NCBI GenBank assembly: GCA_023228875.1
Contig: JALOAG010000002.1
Location: forward strand, 1-64,000
Direction of reading: 5' to 3'
From: Bacteroidia bacterium
GTDB taxonomy: Bacteria; Bacteroidota; Bacteroidia; NS11-12g; UBA955
Length of the DNA stretch: 64,000 nucleotides
Shown here: piece after piece, positions 26,174 to 34,613 of the stretch
Position numbering within the stretch: position 1 is the stretch's first letter
How the letters are laid out: each line of letters starts with the position of its first letter
The notes under the pieces: model-generated
What the model was told of the DNA's origin: nothing
The model's input: the letters and a program-made list of their open reading frames with translations, nothing else
Database searches by the model: none
Made by a program: the position numbers and the translations under genes

Positions 26174-27070
26174 TTAAATCTCTGTTGATTGTTTAAAGTC
26201 TATATAAGGTTCAATTTTTTCAATATCCGATGCCTTCAAAGCTTTGATTTTATAAAGATCTTCAATAGAATGATAGTCGCCATGATGCATACGGTAATTG
26301 ATAATCAATGAGGCTGTTTTGTTGTCTATATAAGGATGTTTGACCAAGTCTTTCCATTCAGCAGTGTTGATTGTGATTTTGTTGATTTTTTTAATATCCA
26401 AAAAGATGATTGAATCGTTTTTTGACAGTAAAGAGGAGTCAATACCCCAAACTTCTAAAAGTTGTGATGGGTCAAAAAATCCTCCTAATTTCTGTCTGTA
26501 ATTGACTATCCTTTTACTTAAAGCAACGCCAATGCCTTTAAGTAACATCAATTCTTCTTCTTGAGCCGTGTTTAAGTCAATTTTGAGCGTGTTTGCTGAA
26601 TTGGAGTGTGAAACAAAATTGTTTTGGATTGGTTTTGACGTATTGATTTGATATTCAAATATCATAAAAGGGGAGAGCTTCTCCACAAATGCGTCATCGA
26701 TTCCATAAATTTTTTTCAAGTCATCGGGGGATTTCAGCGTTACTTTTTCTCTGTATTTGATTAATCTGTCAGCGAGCTTTGGATAGAACCCAAGTGCTAA
26801 CAGTGTTTCGCGATTTGCGGTGTTGGGGTTAAAGGCAAAAAGGGTGGAATCCTTGTTTTGTCTTTCCTTTTGAAAAGCAATGAGTGCTTCTAATGAGTCG
26901 CGCAAGGAAGGATTGGTTGAAATGAATTGCTGTTTGGCGGTGTAATTATTGATTATGAAAAATGCGGCAGACAAGGAAAGCATGAGTATCACGAAAATCC
27001 AGACTACAATTTTTTCGTAGTAATAAAAGGTGAAATATGCTTTGAATATGGATTTGAATCGTTGTTTCAT
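26174..27070 (-). CDS. Membrane-anchored triple ComEA-like helix-hairpin-helix protein
   Basis: 298 aa. One membrane helix (about residues 24-42), then three ComEA-type HhH units, beginning FNPNTANRETLLALGF (about 100), IDLNTAQEEELMLLKGIG (about 168) and ITINTAEWKDLVKHPYI (about 235). ComEA proteins bind DNA non-specifically outside the cell membrane during uptake; three HhH units on one anchor are common in Bacteroidota. Its ATG overlaps the dprA stop codon by one base (TAATG). Coupling to dprA, a transformation protein, supports a DNA-uptake role, which remains inference. Confidence 0.85.
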   Translation of the reverse strand: MKQRFKSIFKAYFTFYYYEKIVVWIFVILMLSLSAAFFIINNYTAKQQFISTNPSLRDSLEALIAFQKERQNKDSTLFAFNPNTANRETLLALGFYPKLADRLIKYREKVTLKSPDDLKKIYGIDDAFVEKLSPFMIFEYQINTSKPIQNNFVSHSNSANTLKIDLNTAQEEELMLLKGIGVALSKRIVNYRQKLGGFFDPSQLLEVWGIDSSLLSKNDSIIFLDIKKINKITINTAEWKDLVKHPYIDNKTASLIINYRMHHGDYHSIEDLYKIKALKASDIEKIEPYIDFKQSTEI

Positions 27071-28173
27071 TATGAACGGATTTTGTAAACCTTGCCCGGC
27101 AGTGATATTACTATTCCCTTGAATTCCAAATCAAGCAGTATCATTGAGAGTTCACTCAATCCTATTCCGGATTCTGCAAAAAGAGTATCAATATGTTTTT
27201 CTCCTGAGCGCATTTGATTATATATTCGTTTTTCTTGCTCCGAAAGGTTTTGTTCTAAAGCAAAAGGACGTGTGTTTTTGTTACTTTGTTGATTCCATCC
27301 TAAATATTCTACCAGCTTTTCGGCACTCTCTACGCTCATAGCTTTGTTTGTGCTGATAAGTTTATTACAACCTTGAGAATAAATATCTGTAATCCGACCG
27401 GGCACAGCATATATTTCTCTGTCATATCCCCAAGCAAGCTCGGCTGTAATCATTGCTCCTCCTCTGTTACCGCTCTCAACAATGATTAGACCGTCACACA
27501 TTCCAGCAACAATTCTGTTTCTTTTTGGGAAGTTCTCAGGGTTTGGAGGTTCGTCAGAGAAATGTTCTGTAATCAATGCTCCGCCTTCATCTAAAATCTC
27601 TTTTGCGAGACTTCGATTTCTCGGTGGTGAAATGGTTTTTAGTCCGTGTCCCAGAATGGCTGCTGTAGGAAGTTGGTTATTCAGTGCTTCTTTATGAGCG
27701 TATGTGTCAATTCCAAATGCAAGTCCACTCACAATCAGACAATTTGTGCCCATTAGTGCTTGTCCTAATGAATAGCAAAATTCGCGTCCATATTGAGTAG
27801 CATTACGAGTGCCTATTACTGCTAATACACGTTGGGCGTTTAAGTCGGTATTTCCTTTTACAAAAAGAAATAAAGGTGAATCCACACAATCTTTTAACCG
27901 TTGAGGATATTCTTTGTCAAAGTAAAAGTAAATGTTGATTCCCTTGGATTGAGCAAACTTGATTTCTTGGGCAATTCTGTCAAAGTCTTTGAATTTGATG
28001 ATTGATTCTGCGGATTTTTCTCCTATATCAGGAATTTTAAGCAAACCGGATTTTTTTGATTGAAATACGGCTTCTGCTGAGCCACAATAGGCGATTAGAC
28101 TTTTTGCCGTTTTATCCCCAATGTTAGGGACACTTTTCAATGCCACACCATAAATGAGTTCTTGTTCCGTCAT
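27070..28173 (-). CDS. dprA: DNA-processing protein DprA
   Basis: 367 aa. N-terminal HhH (VPNIGDKTAKSLIAYCG), then the Rossmann-like DprA core: VIGTRNATQYGREF, VSGLAFGIDTYAHKEAL, AILGHGLKTISPPRN and GALITEHFSDEPP, and a C-terminal winged-helix segment (EKRIYNQMRSGEKHIDTL). DprA loads RecA onto incoming single-stranded DNA in natural transformation. The start overlaps the cysteine desulfurase stop by 4 nt (ATGA) and its stop overlaps the HhH protein start, so three genes are translationally coupled. Confidence 0.95.
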   Translation of the reverse strand: MTEQELIYGVALKSVPNIGDKTAKSLIAYCGSAEAVFQSKKSGLLKIPDIGEKSAESIIKFKDFDRIAQEIKFAQSKGINIYFYFDKEYPQRLKDCVDSPLFLFVKGNTDLNAQRVLAVIGTRNATQYGREFCYSLGQALMGTNCLIVSGLAFGIDTYAHKEALNNQLPTAAILGHGLKTISPPRNRSLAKEILDEGGALITEHFSDEPPNPENFPKRNRIVAGMCDGLIIVESGNRGGAMITAELAWGYDREIYAVPGRITDIYSQGCNKLISTNKAMSVESAEKLVEYLGWNQQSNKNTRPFALEQNLSEQEKRIYNQMRSGEKHIDTLFAESGIGLSELSMILLDLEFKGIVISLPGKVYKIRS

Positions 28174-29324
28174 TTTTTAGTTGTTTTCTCATTAAGAATG
28201 TCTGAAACTCTTTCTACTGCGGTCTTAATCTCTTCTTCTTTATTGAATTTTCCGAATGAAAATCGTATATAATTTCTATGAGGGTCAGCTCCAATTGCTT
28301 CTAATACATGCGATCCTTTGCTTGCTCCTGATGCACAAGCACTCCCGGCAGAAACAGCAATGCCATTTAAATCTAATTGAAACAACAATATGTCGGCAGG
28401 CAACCAAGGCGGAAATGATGTGTTAAGAACAGTATAAAGCCCTTTGTCTGAACCTATAAACTCAATCTCCGGAAATTGTTTTTGTAATGATTTTTTGAAA
28501 ATACTCTTTAGATTTTCAATATGTTTTCTATCATGTTCCAACTCATTCAGAGAAATCTCCAGTGCTTTAGCCATGCCTGCGATACCGGCAATATTCTCTG
28601 TGCCGGCTCTATGTCCGCGTTCTTGCCCTCCCCCTGTTATAAACGGAGCAATCTTGTTACTTTTTCTAACATATAAAAACCCGACTCCTTTAGGTCCGTT
28701 GAATTTATGGGCGGAACCGGTTGCAAAATCAATTGGCAGCGCACCTAAATTAATTGGGTAATGACCCATAGTTTGTACGGTGTCTGAATGGAACAATGCA
28801 TTGTATTGTTTACACAATTGTCCGATGCTTTCAAGATTATATAAGGTGCCGATTTCATTGTTGCCATGCATTAGGATCACTAGACAATGCGACAAATTTT
28901 GTAACTTCTGTTCTAACTCATCTAAGCGAATTTCGCCATGACGGTTTACAGTTAAATAATGCACTTTTACTTTGCCGTAATTTTCAAGATCTTCAACAGT
29001 ATGCAATACCGCATGATGTTCAATAGGAGAGGTGATAATATGTTGCACTCCTAAGGAGGCAACAGACATCCTGATTGCAGTATTATCTGCTTCAGTCCCC
29101 CCTGATGTAAAAATGATTTCAGAGGCGTTTACATTTAAGAGTTGTGCAATTTTTTTTCTGGATTGCTCTAAGATAGTTTTAGCTTTTCTTCCTTCTGCAT
29201 GAATAGAAGAGGGGTTGCCAAATACTTCAGATAGGAGCGGTTGCATTGATTCAAGAACTCTGCTGTCAAGTGGTGTTGTGGCAGCGTTGTCCAAATAAAT
29301 CCTTGCCTTATCCAAATCCATCAT
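28170..29324 (-). CDS. iscS: Cysteine desulfurase, IscS/NifS family
   Basis: 384 aa. A PLP enzyme removing sulfur from cysteine for Fe-S cluster, thiamine or tRNA thiolation. Visible: YLDNAATTPLD, FTSGGTEADN, the PLP lysine in ATGSAHKFNGPKG (about residue 203) and the sulfur-accepting Cys in SAGSACASGASKGSH (about 327), of the short-loop-insertion group I type. There is no iscU neighbour, so the sulfur acceptor is not known. It follows the agmatinase-like gene by 3 nt. Tandem ATGs start the frame; either could be used. Confidence 0.94.
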   Translation of the reverse strand: MMDLDKARIYLDNAATTPLDSRVLESMQPLLSEVFGNPSSIHAEGRKAKTILEQSRKKIAQLLNVNASEIIFTSGGTEADNTAIRMSVASLGVQHIITSPIEHHAVLHTVEDLENYGKVKVHYLTVNRHGEIRLDELEQKLQNLSHCLVILMHGNNEIGTLYNLESIGQLCKQYNALFHSDTVQTMGHYPINLGALPIDFATGSAHKFNGPKGVGFLYVRKSNKIAPFITGGGQERGHRAGTENIAGIAGMAKALEISLNELEHDRKHIENLKSIFKKSLQKQFPEIEFIGSDKGLYTVLNTSFPPWLPADILLFQLDLNGIAVSAGSACASGASKGSHVLEAIGADPHRNYIRFSFGKFNKEEEIKTAVERVSDILNEKTTKK

Positions 29325-29327
29325 GCA

Positions 29328-30227
29328 TTATATTCTATTGTAAAATGAAAGGTAAGAAATGAATTTGTAGAGTAATTTAGCACAATTAAATTGTGTTAAA
29401 ATTTCATTTTCCCTTGGGGCAATTTCAACAATGTCAAAACCAACAACATTGCATTTTTCTGCAACTTTTTTAAGCAATTGTGTGCCTTGATGCCATGTAA
29501 GCCCGTTAGGTTCTGCGGTACCAACGGCAGGCATAACGGATGGGTCAAATCCATCTGCATCTATGGTAACATAGACCGGAGCGCCTTTGAGTGTCTCTAC
29601 TACTTTGTCTATCCAATCGGGGGTACTGTGTACCATGTGAGCATACCAAGTATGAATTGTGTCCGGATTGTTTTTTATAAGCATTGCTTCTTCTTTGCAT
29701 TGTGCTCTGATTCCTACTTGTGTAAGCGGAACACCCAAGTCAAACACACGCGCTAATGCACTTGCGTGCGAATATGGATTATCTTGATAGGCAGTTCTTA
29801 AATCAGAGTGAGCATCAATCTGTAAGCATTTAATATTGGAATATTTTTCTTGGTAAGCGCGTACCATAGAAACGGCAATAGAGTGTTCAGCCCCAAGGGT
29901 TACAACAAATTTGTTGTTTGCTATTTGTTCTTTGGTCTTTTCATAAAGAAAATCAATAGCTTCTTTGTTTACTCTTCCCGCAATATCATAAGGCTCTAAG
30001 GTGCAGATTCCTACTTTTTGATATGCTTCATGATCAGTTTCTTCATCATAAAACTCGACAAAGTGAGAAGCCTTTAAAATCTCTTCAGGTCCTTTGTTAG
30101 AACCTTGTAAATATGAAGATGTATGTTCATATGGAAAAGATTGGATGACTATTTTACTTGAGCCGTATTCATATAGTCTTGGATCTTCAATTCCAAGAAA
30201 ATTATCTTCTGTTGTTAAGAATTTCAT
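29328..30227 (-). CDS. speB: Agmatinase-family ureohydrolase
   Basis: 299 aa. The manganese motifs are present in slightly altered form: TLGAEHS in place of GGEH(S/T), QIDAHSDLR, and TIDADGFDPS. Family members hydrolyse agmatine to putrescine and urea, or arginine or guanidino acids; agmatine is the best guess from the overall layout (SYLQGSNKGPEEILKAS near residue 38). It lies 12 nt after efp and 3 nt before the cysteine desulfurase gene in a compact block. The same efp-speB adjacency suggests a shared promoter. Confidence 0.88.
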   Translation of the reverse strand: MKFLTTEDNFLGIEDPRLYEYGSSKIVIQSFPYEHTSSYLQGSNKGPEEILKASHFVEFYDEETDHEAYQKVGICTLEPYDIAGRVNKEAIDFLYEKTKEQIANNKFVVTLGAEHSIAVSMVRAYQEKYSNIKCLQIDAHSDLRTAYQDNPYSHASALARVFDLGVPLTQVGIRAQCKEEAMLIKNNPDTIHTWYAHMVHSTPDWIDKVVETLKGAPVYVTIDADGFDPSVMPAVGTAEPNGLTWHQGTQLLKKVAEKCNVVGFDIVEIAPRENEILTQFNCAKLLYKFISYLSFYNRI

Positions 30228-30239
30228 TCTGTAAAGCTG

Positions 30240-30800
30240 TTATTTAACCCTTTCAACGTATTGTCCTGTGCGGGTATCAATTTTGATTTTTTGTCCTTCA
30301 TCACAAAAAAGAGGCACCATTACTTCTGCACCGGTCTCTAATGTAGCAGGTTTAAGGGTGTTGGTAGCAGTATCTCCTTTTACACCCGGCTCTGTATAAG
30401 TAATCATTAATTCTACATGATTCGGTCCGGTAGCAGAGATCACTTTGTCGCCTTCAAATGAAGCAAGTACTTTCATTTCTTCTTTCATAAACTTTGCAGT
30501 GTCTCCAAACATTTGTTCAGGTATATAGATTTGTTCAAAAGTTTCACCATCCATACATACAAGGCTGTTTCCGTCTTTATATAAATATTGTAATTCGCGC
30601 ACTTCCACTCTTACCATTTCAACTGACTCGTCAGTGCTGAAACGATATTCGGCAGATTTGCCATTCATTAGATTTTTCATCTTTGCTTGATAGAATGCCC
30701 GTAGGTTTCCAGGTGTTCTGTGAATAAATTCAACTATTTGATAGAGTTCGCCATTGAAACGGATGATAGCTCCGTTAGATAAGTCTGATGCTTTTGCCAT
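30240..30800 (-). CDS. efp: Translation elongation factor P with atypical tip
   Basis: 186 aa, standard three-domain EF-P, which rescues ribosomes stalled at polyproline. The C-terminal signature (TYTEPGVKGDTATNTLKPA) is intact. The tip loop of domain I reads TPGNLRAF (residues 29-36): the position of the modified lysine of E. coli EF-P (in PGKGQAF) is Asn32, with Arg34 two residues on. Similar PGNLRA tips occur in some Verrucomicrobia-like EF-Ps. It has its own promoter and heads the block with speB, iscS, dprA and the HhH gene. Confidence 0.94.
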   Translation of the reverse strand: MAKASDLSNGAIIRFNGELYQIVEFIHRTPGNLRAFYQAKMKNLMNGKSAEYRFSTDESVEMVRVEVRELQYLYKDGNSLVCMDGETFEQIYIPEQMFGDTAKFMKEEMKVLASFEGDKVISATGPNHVELMITYTEPGVKGDTATNTLKPATLETGAEVMVPLFCDEGQKIKIDTRTGQYVERVK

Positions 30801-30825
30801 AATCTGGTTTGTTTATAGTGGGGTG

Positions 30826-30856
30826 CAAAAATATAAAATTCAAGGTGACAAGCAAA
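30826..30856 (-). promoter_or_regulatory. efp: Promoter of the efp block
   Basis: On the minus strand TTTG (30856-30853), 19 nt, then TATTTTTG (30833-30826), a full match. The ATG is 25 nt further. It lies in the about 100-bp gap between lptF and efp. Confidence 0.6.
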
Positions 30857-30901
30857 ATGCTAATCATTGTCAAAGTATATCAATAGTAAAGGTTTCTTCT
30901 A

Positions 30902-31981
30902 CTATTTCTGTACTTTTCTATATAATATCCACGCAACACCCAAGTATAGAATATTGGGGATTGTTACGGCTAAAGGTGCGCTAATTAACCCTGTTGCACC
31001 ATAACTATTGAAAAACTGTACTATGAACAGGAACCCAAAACTCAAACCTATCCCGATTCCTAAGTTTACTCCGATACCACCGCGAGATTTTTTTGATGAA
31101 ACACACACACCAATGATGGTTAAAATAAAAGTAGAAAATGGCGAAGCCATCCGTCTGTATTTTTCTGTGGTATATAAATATACGTTCTCGGAACCTCTTT
31201 CCAATTCGGCTTGAATAATATTGTTTAACTCATTGTTGTCAAAAGTTTGCAAATCTTCTATGCGCAAAAAGAAATCTGAAGGATCAAAAAGAATGGCAGT
31301 GTCTAAAGTGTTGTAGCTGTTAATGGTTTGGCTTCCATCTTTGTTGTATGTACGAGAAAATACATCTTGAAGTTGCCATTTATTTGCTTCGTAATTATAA
31401 CTGATGCGCCTTGCATAGGTTTTTGATAAGAGTTGTCCGTCTTGATATTGCTCTAACGTAATATTAGTGCCGGAGCTATCGTATTGGCTAAACCAATCAA
31501 TAGAAAGGAACATGTCCGGTCGTATTTGACGATGAATACCCGAACGAGAATGAAGCATATTCCTGGTATATTTATTTTCAAACTCAGCCCTCTTTTTGTC
31601 TGCGTGAGGGATAATCCATCCGTTGAGGAAGAATGTCGCTATTCCCAACAACATTGCCGTAATAATATAAGGTCGTAAAAATCTTAAATAGGAAATACCG
31701 GAGGCTAACATTGCTACAATCTCCGTTCGTTGTGCCATCTTAGAAGTAAAGAATATTACCGATACAAAAACAAATATCGGACTGAACATATTCATTATCT
31801 GAGGAATAAAATTGAAATAGTATTGGAAGATAATTTCTTTTAATGGTGCTTTATTGGTTAAAAAATCATCTAGCTTTTCACCTATATCAAAGACAATAAT
31901 AATAATACTGAACAAGCCTAATGTTACCAGAAATGTGGTCAGAAATGTTTTGATAATATATTTATCCAACTTTTTGAGCAT
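30902..31981 (-). CDS. LptF/LptG-family permease
   Basis: 359 aa. Membrane segments near both ends (about residues 12-34, 52-76, 96-115 and 275-355) enclose a soluble periplasmic domain, the layout of YjgP/YjgQ. LptF/LptG with LptB extract lipopolysaccharide from the inner membrane. Opening LDKYIIKTFLTTFLVTLGLFS is typical of the family. Bacteroidota often have a single-gene LptG-type member; which of the two it is cannot be told. It starts 4 nt after tgt and ends the ubiE-porT-tgt-lptF unit. Confidence 0.9.
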   Translation of the reverse strand: MLKKLDKYIIKTFLTTFLVTLGLFSIIIIVFDIGEKLDDFLTNKAPLKEIIFQYYFNFIPQIMNMFSPIFVFVSVIFFTSKMAQRTEIVAMLASGISYLRFLRPYIITAMLLGIATFFLNGWIIPHADKKRAEFENKYTRNMLHSRSGIHRQIRPDMFLSIDWFSQYDSSGTNITLEQYQDGQLLSKTYARRISYNYEANKWQLQDVFSRTYNKDGSQTINSYNTLDTAILFDPSDFFLRIEDLQTFDNNELNNIIQAELERGSENVYLYTTEKYRRMASPFSTFILTIIGVCVSSKKSRGGIGVNLGIGIGLSFGFLFIVQFFNSYGATGLISAPLAVTIPNILYLGVAWILYRKVQK

Positions 31982-31985
31982 TCGA

Positions 31986-33104
31986 TTATAGTCTGCTTGT
32001 TAGTATAGGAAGTATTTGCCTTTTCCAGCTTTCAAAAGTATTGTCTTTAATCTTTTCACGCGCAGTCTCAACTAACCACATGTATAGCCTTAAATTTTGA
32101 AGACTTGCCACCATTGCAAAGAGCATTTCTTGCGCCATACACAAATGCTTGATGTATGCTTTGGAATATTCAGGAGTGAGGAGAGGGTCTAATGGAGTAA
32201 AATCATCTTTCCATTTTGTGTTTTTTAAATTGATGATGCCTTGTGTTGTAAAGACAGTGCCATTTCTACCGTTTCGAGTAGGCATCACGCAATCAAACAT
32301 ATCAACTCCCATTGCAATTCCTTCTAAGATGTTCTCAGGCTTGCCGACACCCATAAGGTAACGCGGTTTGTCCTTTGGTAATATTGCACAAACAGTTTCT
32401 GTAATTTCATACATCTTTTCAGTAGGCTCGCCAACAGAAACACCTCCGATTGCATTGCCTTCTCGTTCACACGATGCTACAAATTCAGCAGAACGTTTTC
32501 GCAAATCAATATAAGTGCTTCCCTGCACAATTGGGAACAGCGTCTGTGGATAGCCATATAGTGGTTCTGTGTTGTCAAATCGAGTTATACAACGAGTTAG
32601 CCAACGGTGTGTCAATTCCATACTGTTCTTGGCATATTCGTAATCGCATGGGTAGGGAGCACATTCGTCAAATGCCATAATGATGTCTGCACCAATTGCA
32701 CGCTGAATATCCATAACGTTCTCAGGCGTAAAGAAATGTTTTGAGCCATCTATATGTGATTTGAATTCGGCTCCTTCTTCTTTAAGTTTTCTGTTTTCAG
32801 ACAGTGAATACACTTGAAAACCTCCGCTGTCTGTGAGCATAGCGTTTTCCCATCCAATAAACTTATGAAGTCCGCCAGCTTGTTTAATAATATCTGTGCC
32901 CGGACGTAAATAAAGATGGTATGTGTTCCCTAAAATGATTTTTGCCAATAAATCACTGTGAAGTTGTTCTCTGTATATACCCTTTACGGTAGCTTGTGTT
33001 CCAACCGGCATAAAAACCGGTGTAGCAATTGTACCATGAGCAGTTTCAATTAAACCTGTTCTTGCATTGCTTTCTTTGGATGTATGCTGAATCGTAAATT
33101 TCAT
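31986..33104 (-). CDS. tgt: Queuine tRNA-ribosyltransferase lacking the zinc ligands
   Basis: 372 aa. Tgt exchanges guanine-34 for preQ1 in GUN-anticodon tRNAs. Catalytic and substrate motifs are present: LTDSGGFQVYSL, FDECAPYP, IGGVSVGE, YLMGVGKPE and MFDCVMPTRNGRNG with the nucleophilic Asp. The C-terminal zinc site (CxCxxC plus His of E. coli Tgt) is missing: the segment reads PLDPLLTPEYSKAYIKHL and the usual TIHNL is ASLQNL. Such loss appears common in Bacteroidota homologues as I remember them. It abuts the porT stop with no gap and precedes lptF by 4 nt. Confidence 0.94.
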   Translation of the reverse strand: MKFTIQHTSKESNARTGLIETAHGTIATPVFMPVGTQATVKGIYREQLHSDLLAKIILGNTYHLYLRPGTDIIKQAGGLHKFIGWENAMLTDSGGFQVYSLSENRKLKEEGAEFKSHIDGSKHFFTPENVMDIQRAIGADIIMAFDECAPYPCDYEYAKNSMELTHRWLTRCITRFDNTEPLYGYPQTLFPIVQGSTYIDLRKRSAEFVASCEREGNAIGGVSVGEPTEKMYEITETVCAILPKDKPRYLMGVGKPENILEGIAMGVDMFDCVMPTRNGRNGTVFTTQGIINLKNTKWKDDFTPLDPLLTPEYSKAYIKHLCMAQEMLFAMVASLQNLRLYMWLVETAREKIKDNTFESWKRQILPILTSRL

Positions 33105-33824
33105 TTATTCAAAGTGAAAGGAAATCTGAAATAATCTGGTTTGTAAAAAATCGATAGAGCCATTGTAGATATATGAATCCTTTGAAATCATATTGGTGAT
33201 GGAGTTTGACATTTTTATTTCAGGAGAAAATTTGAAGTATTGAGTATAAATATCTAAACCAAATCCAAATTCATATGAAACAGATTGCTTTTTCAGCGCA
33301 ATTTGCTTAATCAAAGGTCCGCGCTGTTTGTCTTGTTTTGCACTAAAATCATGAGTAAATCTTGTACCTCCAATCACATACAGGTTGTAATTATTATGAC
33401 GCTTCCCACGATATTTAACTAGAAGAGGTAAGTCGAACGAAACACTTTCTACTTCAATCATATCTGTTCTGTCTTTGAATTGAAAAAAAACATTTCGCTG
33501 TTCAAAATGTAGTTGTGGCAATGCCCGCAAATGCCAATGACTGCTGAGTCTTAAATTCATGATTCCCCCTAAACCAAATCCAGGGAAGCCCTGAGTGCGA
33601 ATACTTAACAATGAATCTTGACTAAGAATATTTTGAACCGGGGTAATCTTAAATTTGCCATAATCTCCGGTGATTGTAAAGCCCATGTGAAAAGGGTTGA
33701 CCTCATACCGCATCGGATCAATTTCTCCCCCCCTGGTACGTTTTATTTTTTGAGCATTAACTGAAAACCCAAATAAAAGCAGGATAAAGACCGGAATTAC
33801 TTTATGGCTGTGTATAAACTGCAA
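33105..33824 (-). CDS. porT: T9SS outer-membrane protein PorT
   Basis: 239 aa. Signal peptide (about 1-24, ending VNA-QKI) and an 8-stranded-barrel-like C-terminal part ending in FHFE. The sequence type (YEVNPFHMGFTITGDYG, GFPGFGLGGIMNLRLS, FDLPLLVKYRGK) and the position directly after ubiE match PorT, a type IX secretion component whose loss blocks export of sorting-domain proteins. The only available start is TTG at 33824; the frame overlaps the 3' end of ubiE by 28 nt and has no other start codon upstream or close downstream. It abuts tgt. Confidence 0.87.
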   Translation of the reverse strand: MQFIHSHKVIPVFILLLFGFSVNAQKIKRTRGGEIDPMRYEVNPFHMGFTITGDYGKFKITPVQNILSQDSLLSIRTQGFPGFGLGGIMNLRLSSHWHLRALPQLHFEQRNVFFQFKDRTDMIEVESVSFDLPLLVKYRGKRHNNYNLYVIGGTRFTHDFSAKQDKQRGPLIKQIALKKQSVSYEFGFGLDIYTQYFKFSPEIKMSNSITNMISKDSYIYNGSIDFLQTRLFQISFHFE

Positions 33825-34537
33825 ATCCCAAACGTTAATTTTTTTTGCTTTGACTCTTTAAACCCTAAGTTATTCAATATGTCTAAAAATCTTTGTCCGT
33901 CAGGGAAAGCCAGCACTGATGCAGGTAAATAAGTATATGCTTTATTGTTCCCTGATACTAAACGCCCCCAAGCAGGTAAAATTGTCTTAAAATAAAAGTT
34001 GTAACATTGTTTAACGATAATTGTGGTGGGTTGAGAAAATTCCAACACGGCAATCATGCCTCCGGGTCTAATTACCCTATAAATCTCCGCAAGTCCTTTA
34101 TGCATGTTTTCAAAGTTTCTTACTCCAAATCCAACCGTAACAGCATCAAAAGTGTTGTCATCAAAAGGAAGGTGAGTAGAGTCTGCAATGTGCAGGGAAA
34201 TAGTTTCTTGTAACCCGAGTTTCTTAACTTTTTCTATACCAATATTTAACATTCCCTGTGATATGTCAACACCAATAATAGATTCAGGATTTGAATATTT
34301 GATAGCTGCAATTGCAAGGTCGGCTGTTCCTGTAGCAACATCAAGTATATGCTTCGGATTTACAGTGGCAATACGCTTGATAGCATTCTTTCTCCATGAT
34401 TGATCAATGCCAAGAGATAAGAACCGGTTTAAGAAATCATATCTACGCGAAATGGAATCAAACATTTCTACAACTTGGTCTTTTTTGCCAAGCGTAGAAT
34501 CCATATCCGGTTTTACGTTGTTTTGTGCTACTTGCAT
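33797..34537 (-). CDS. ubiE: Demethylmenaquinone methyltransferase
   Basis: 246 aa, SAM-dependent C-methyltransferase of the UbiE/MenG family, last step of menaquinone synthesis in an organism presumably lacking ubiquinone. Seen are VVEMFDSISRRYDFLNRFLSLGID, the SAM loop LDVATGTADLA, DSTHLPFDDNTFDAVTVGFGVRN and PGGMIAVLEFS. ATG at 34537. Divergent from engB; first gene of the ubiE-porT-tgt-lptF unit, overlapping porT by 28 nt. Confidence 0.95.
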   Translation of the reverse strand: MQVAQNNVKPDMDSTLGKKDQVVEMFDSISRRYDFLNRFLSLGIDQSWRKNAIKRIATVNPKHILDVATGTADLAIAAIKYSNPESIIGVDISQGMLNIGIEKVKKLGLQETISLHIADSTHLPFDDNTFDAVTVGFGVRNFENMHKGLAEIYRVIRPGGMIAVLEFSQPTTIIVKQCYNFYFKTILPAWGRLVSGNNKAYTYLPASVLAFPDGQRFLDILNNLGFKESKQKKLTFGICSLYTAIK

Positions 34538-34574
34538 GTATTTGGACTATATTCGCGGGTGTATTTTGGAGGGG

Positions 34575-34607
34575 CAAATATAGTCTTTAAATCCCCTTTT
34601 TTACAAA
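34575..34607 (-). promoter_or_regulatory. ubiE: Promoter of the ubiE-porT-tgt-lptF unit
   Basis: On the minus strand TTTG (34607-34604), 21 nt, then TATATTTG (34582-34575). The ATG is 37 nt further. It lies in the 76-bp divergent gap to engB. Confidence 0.5.
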
Positions 34608-34613
34608 CTTTGT

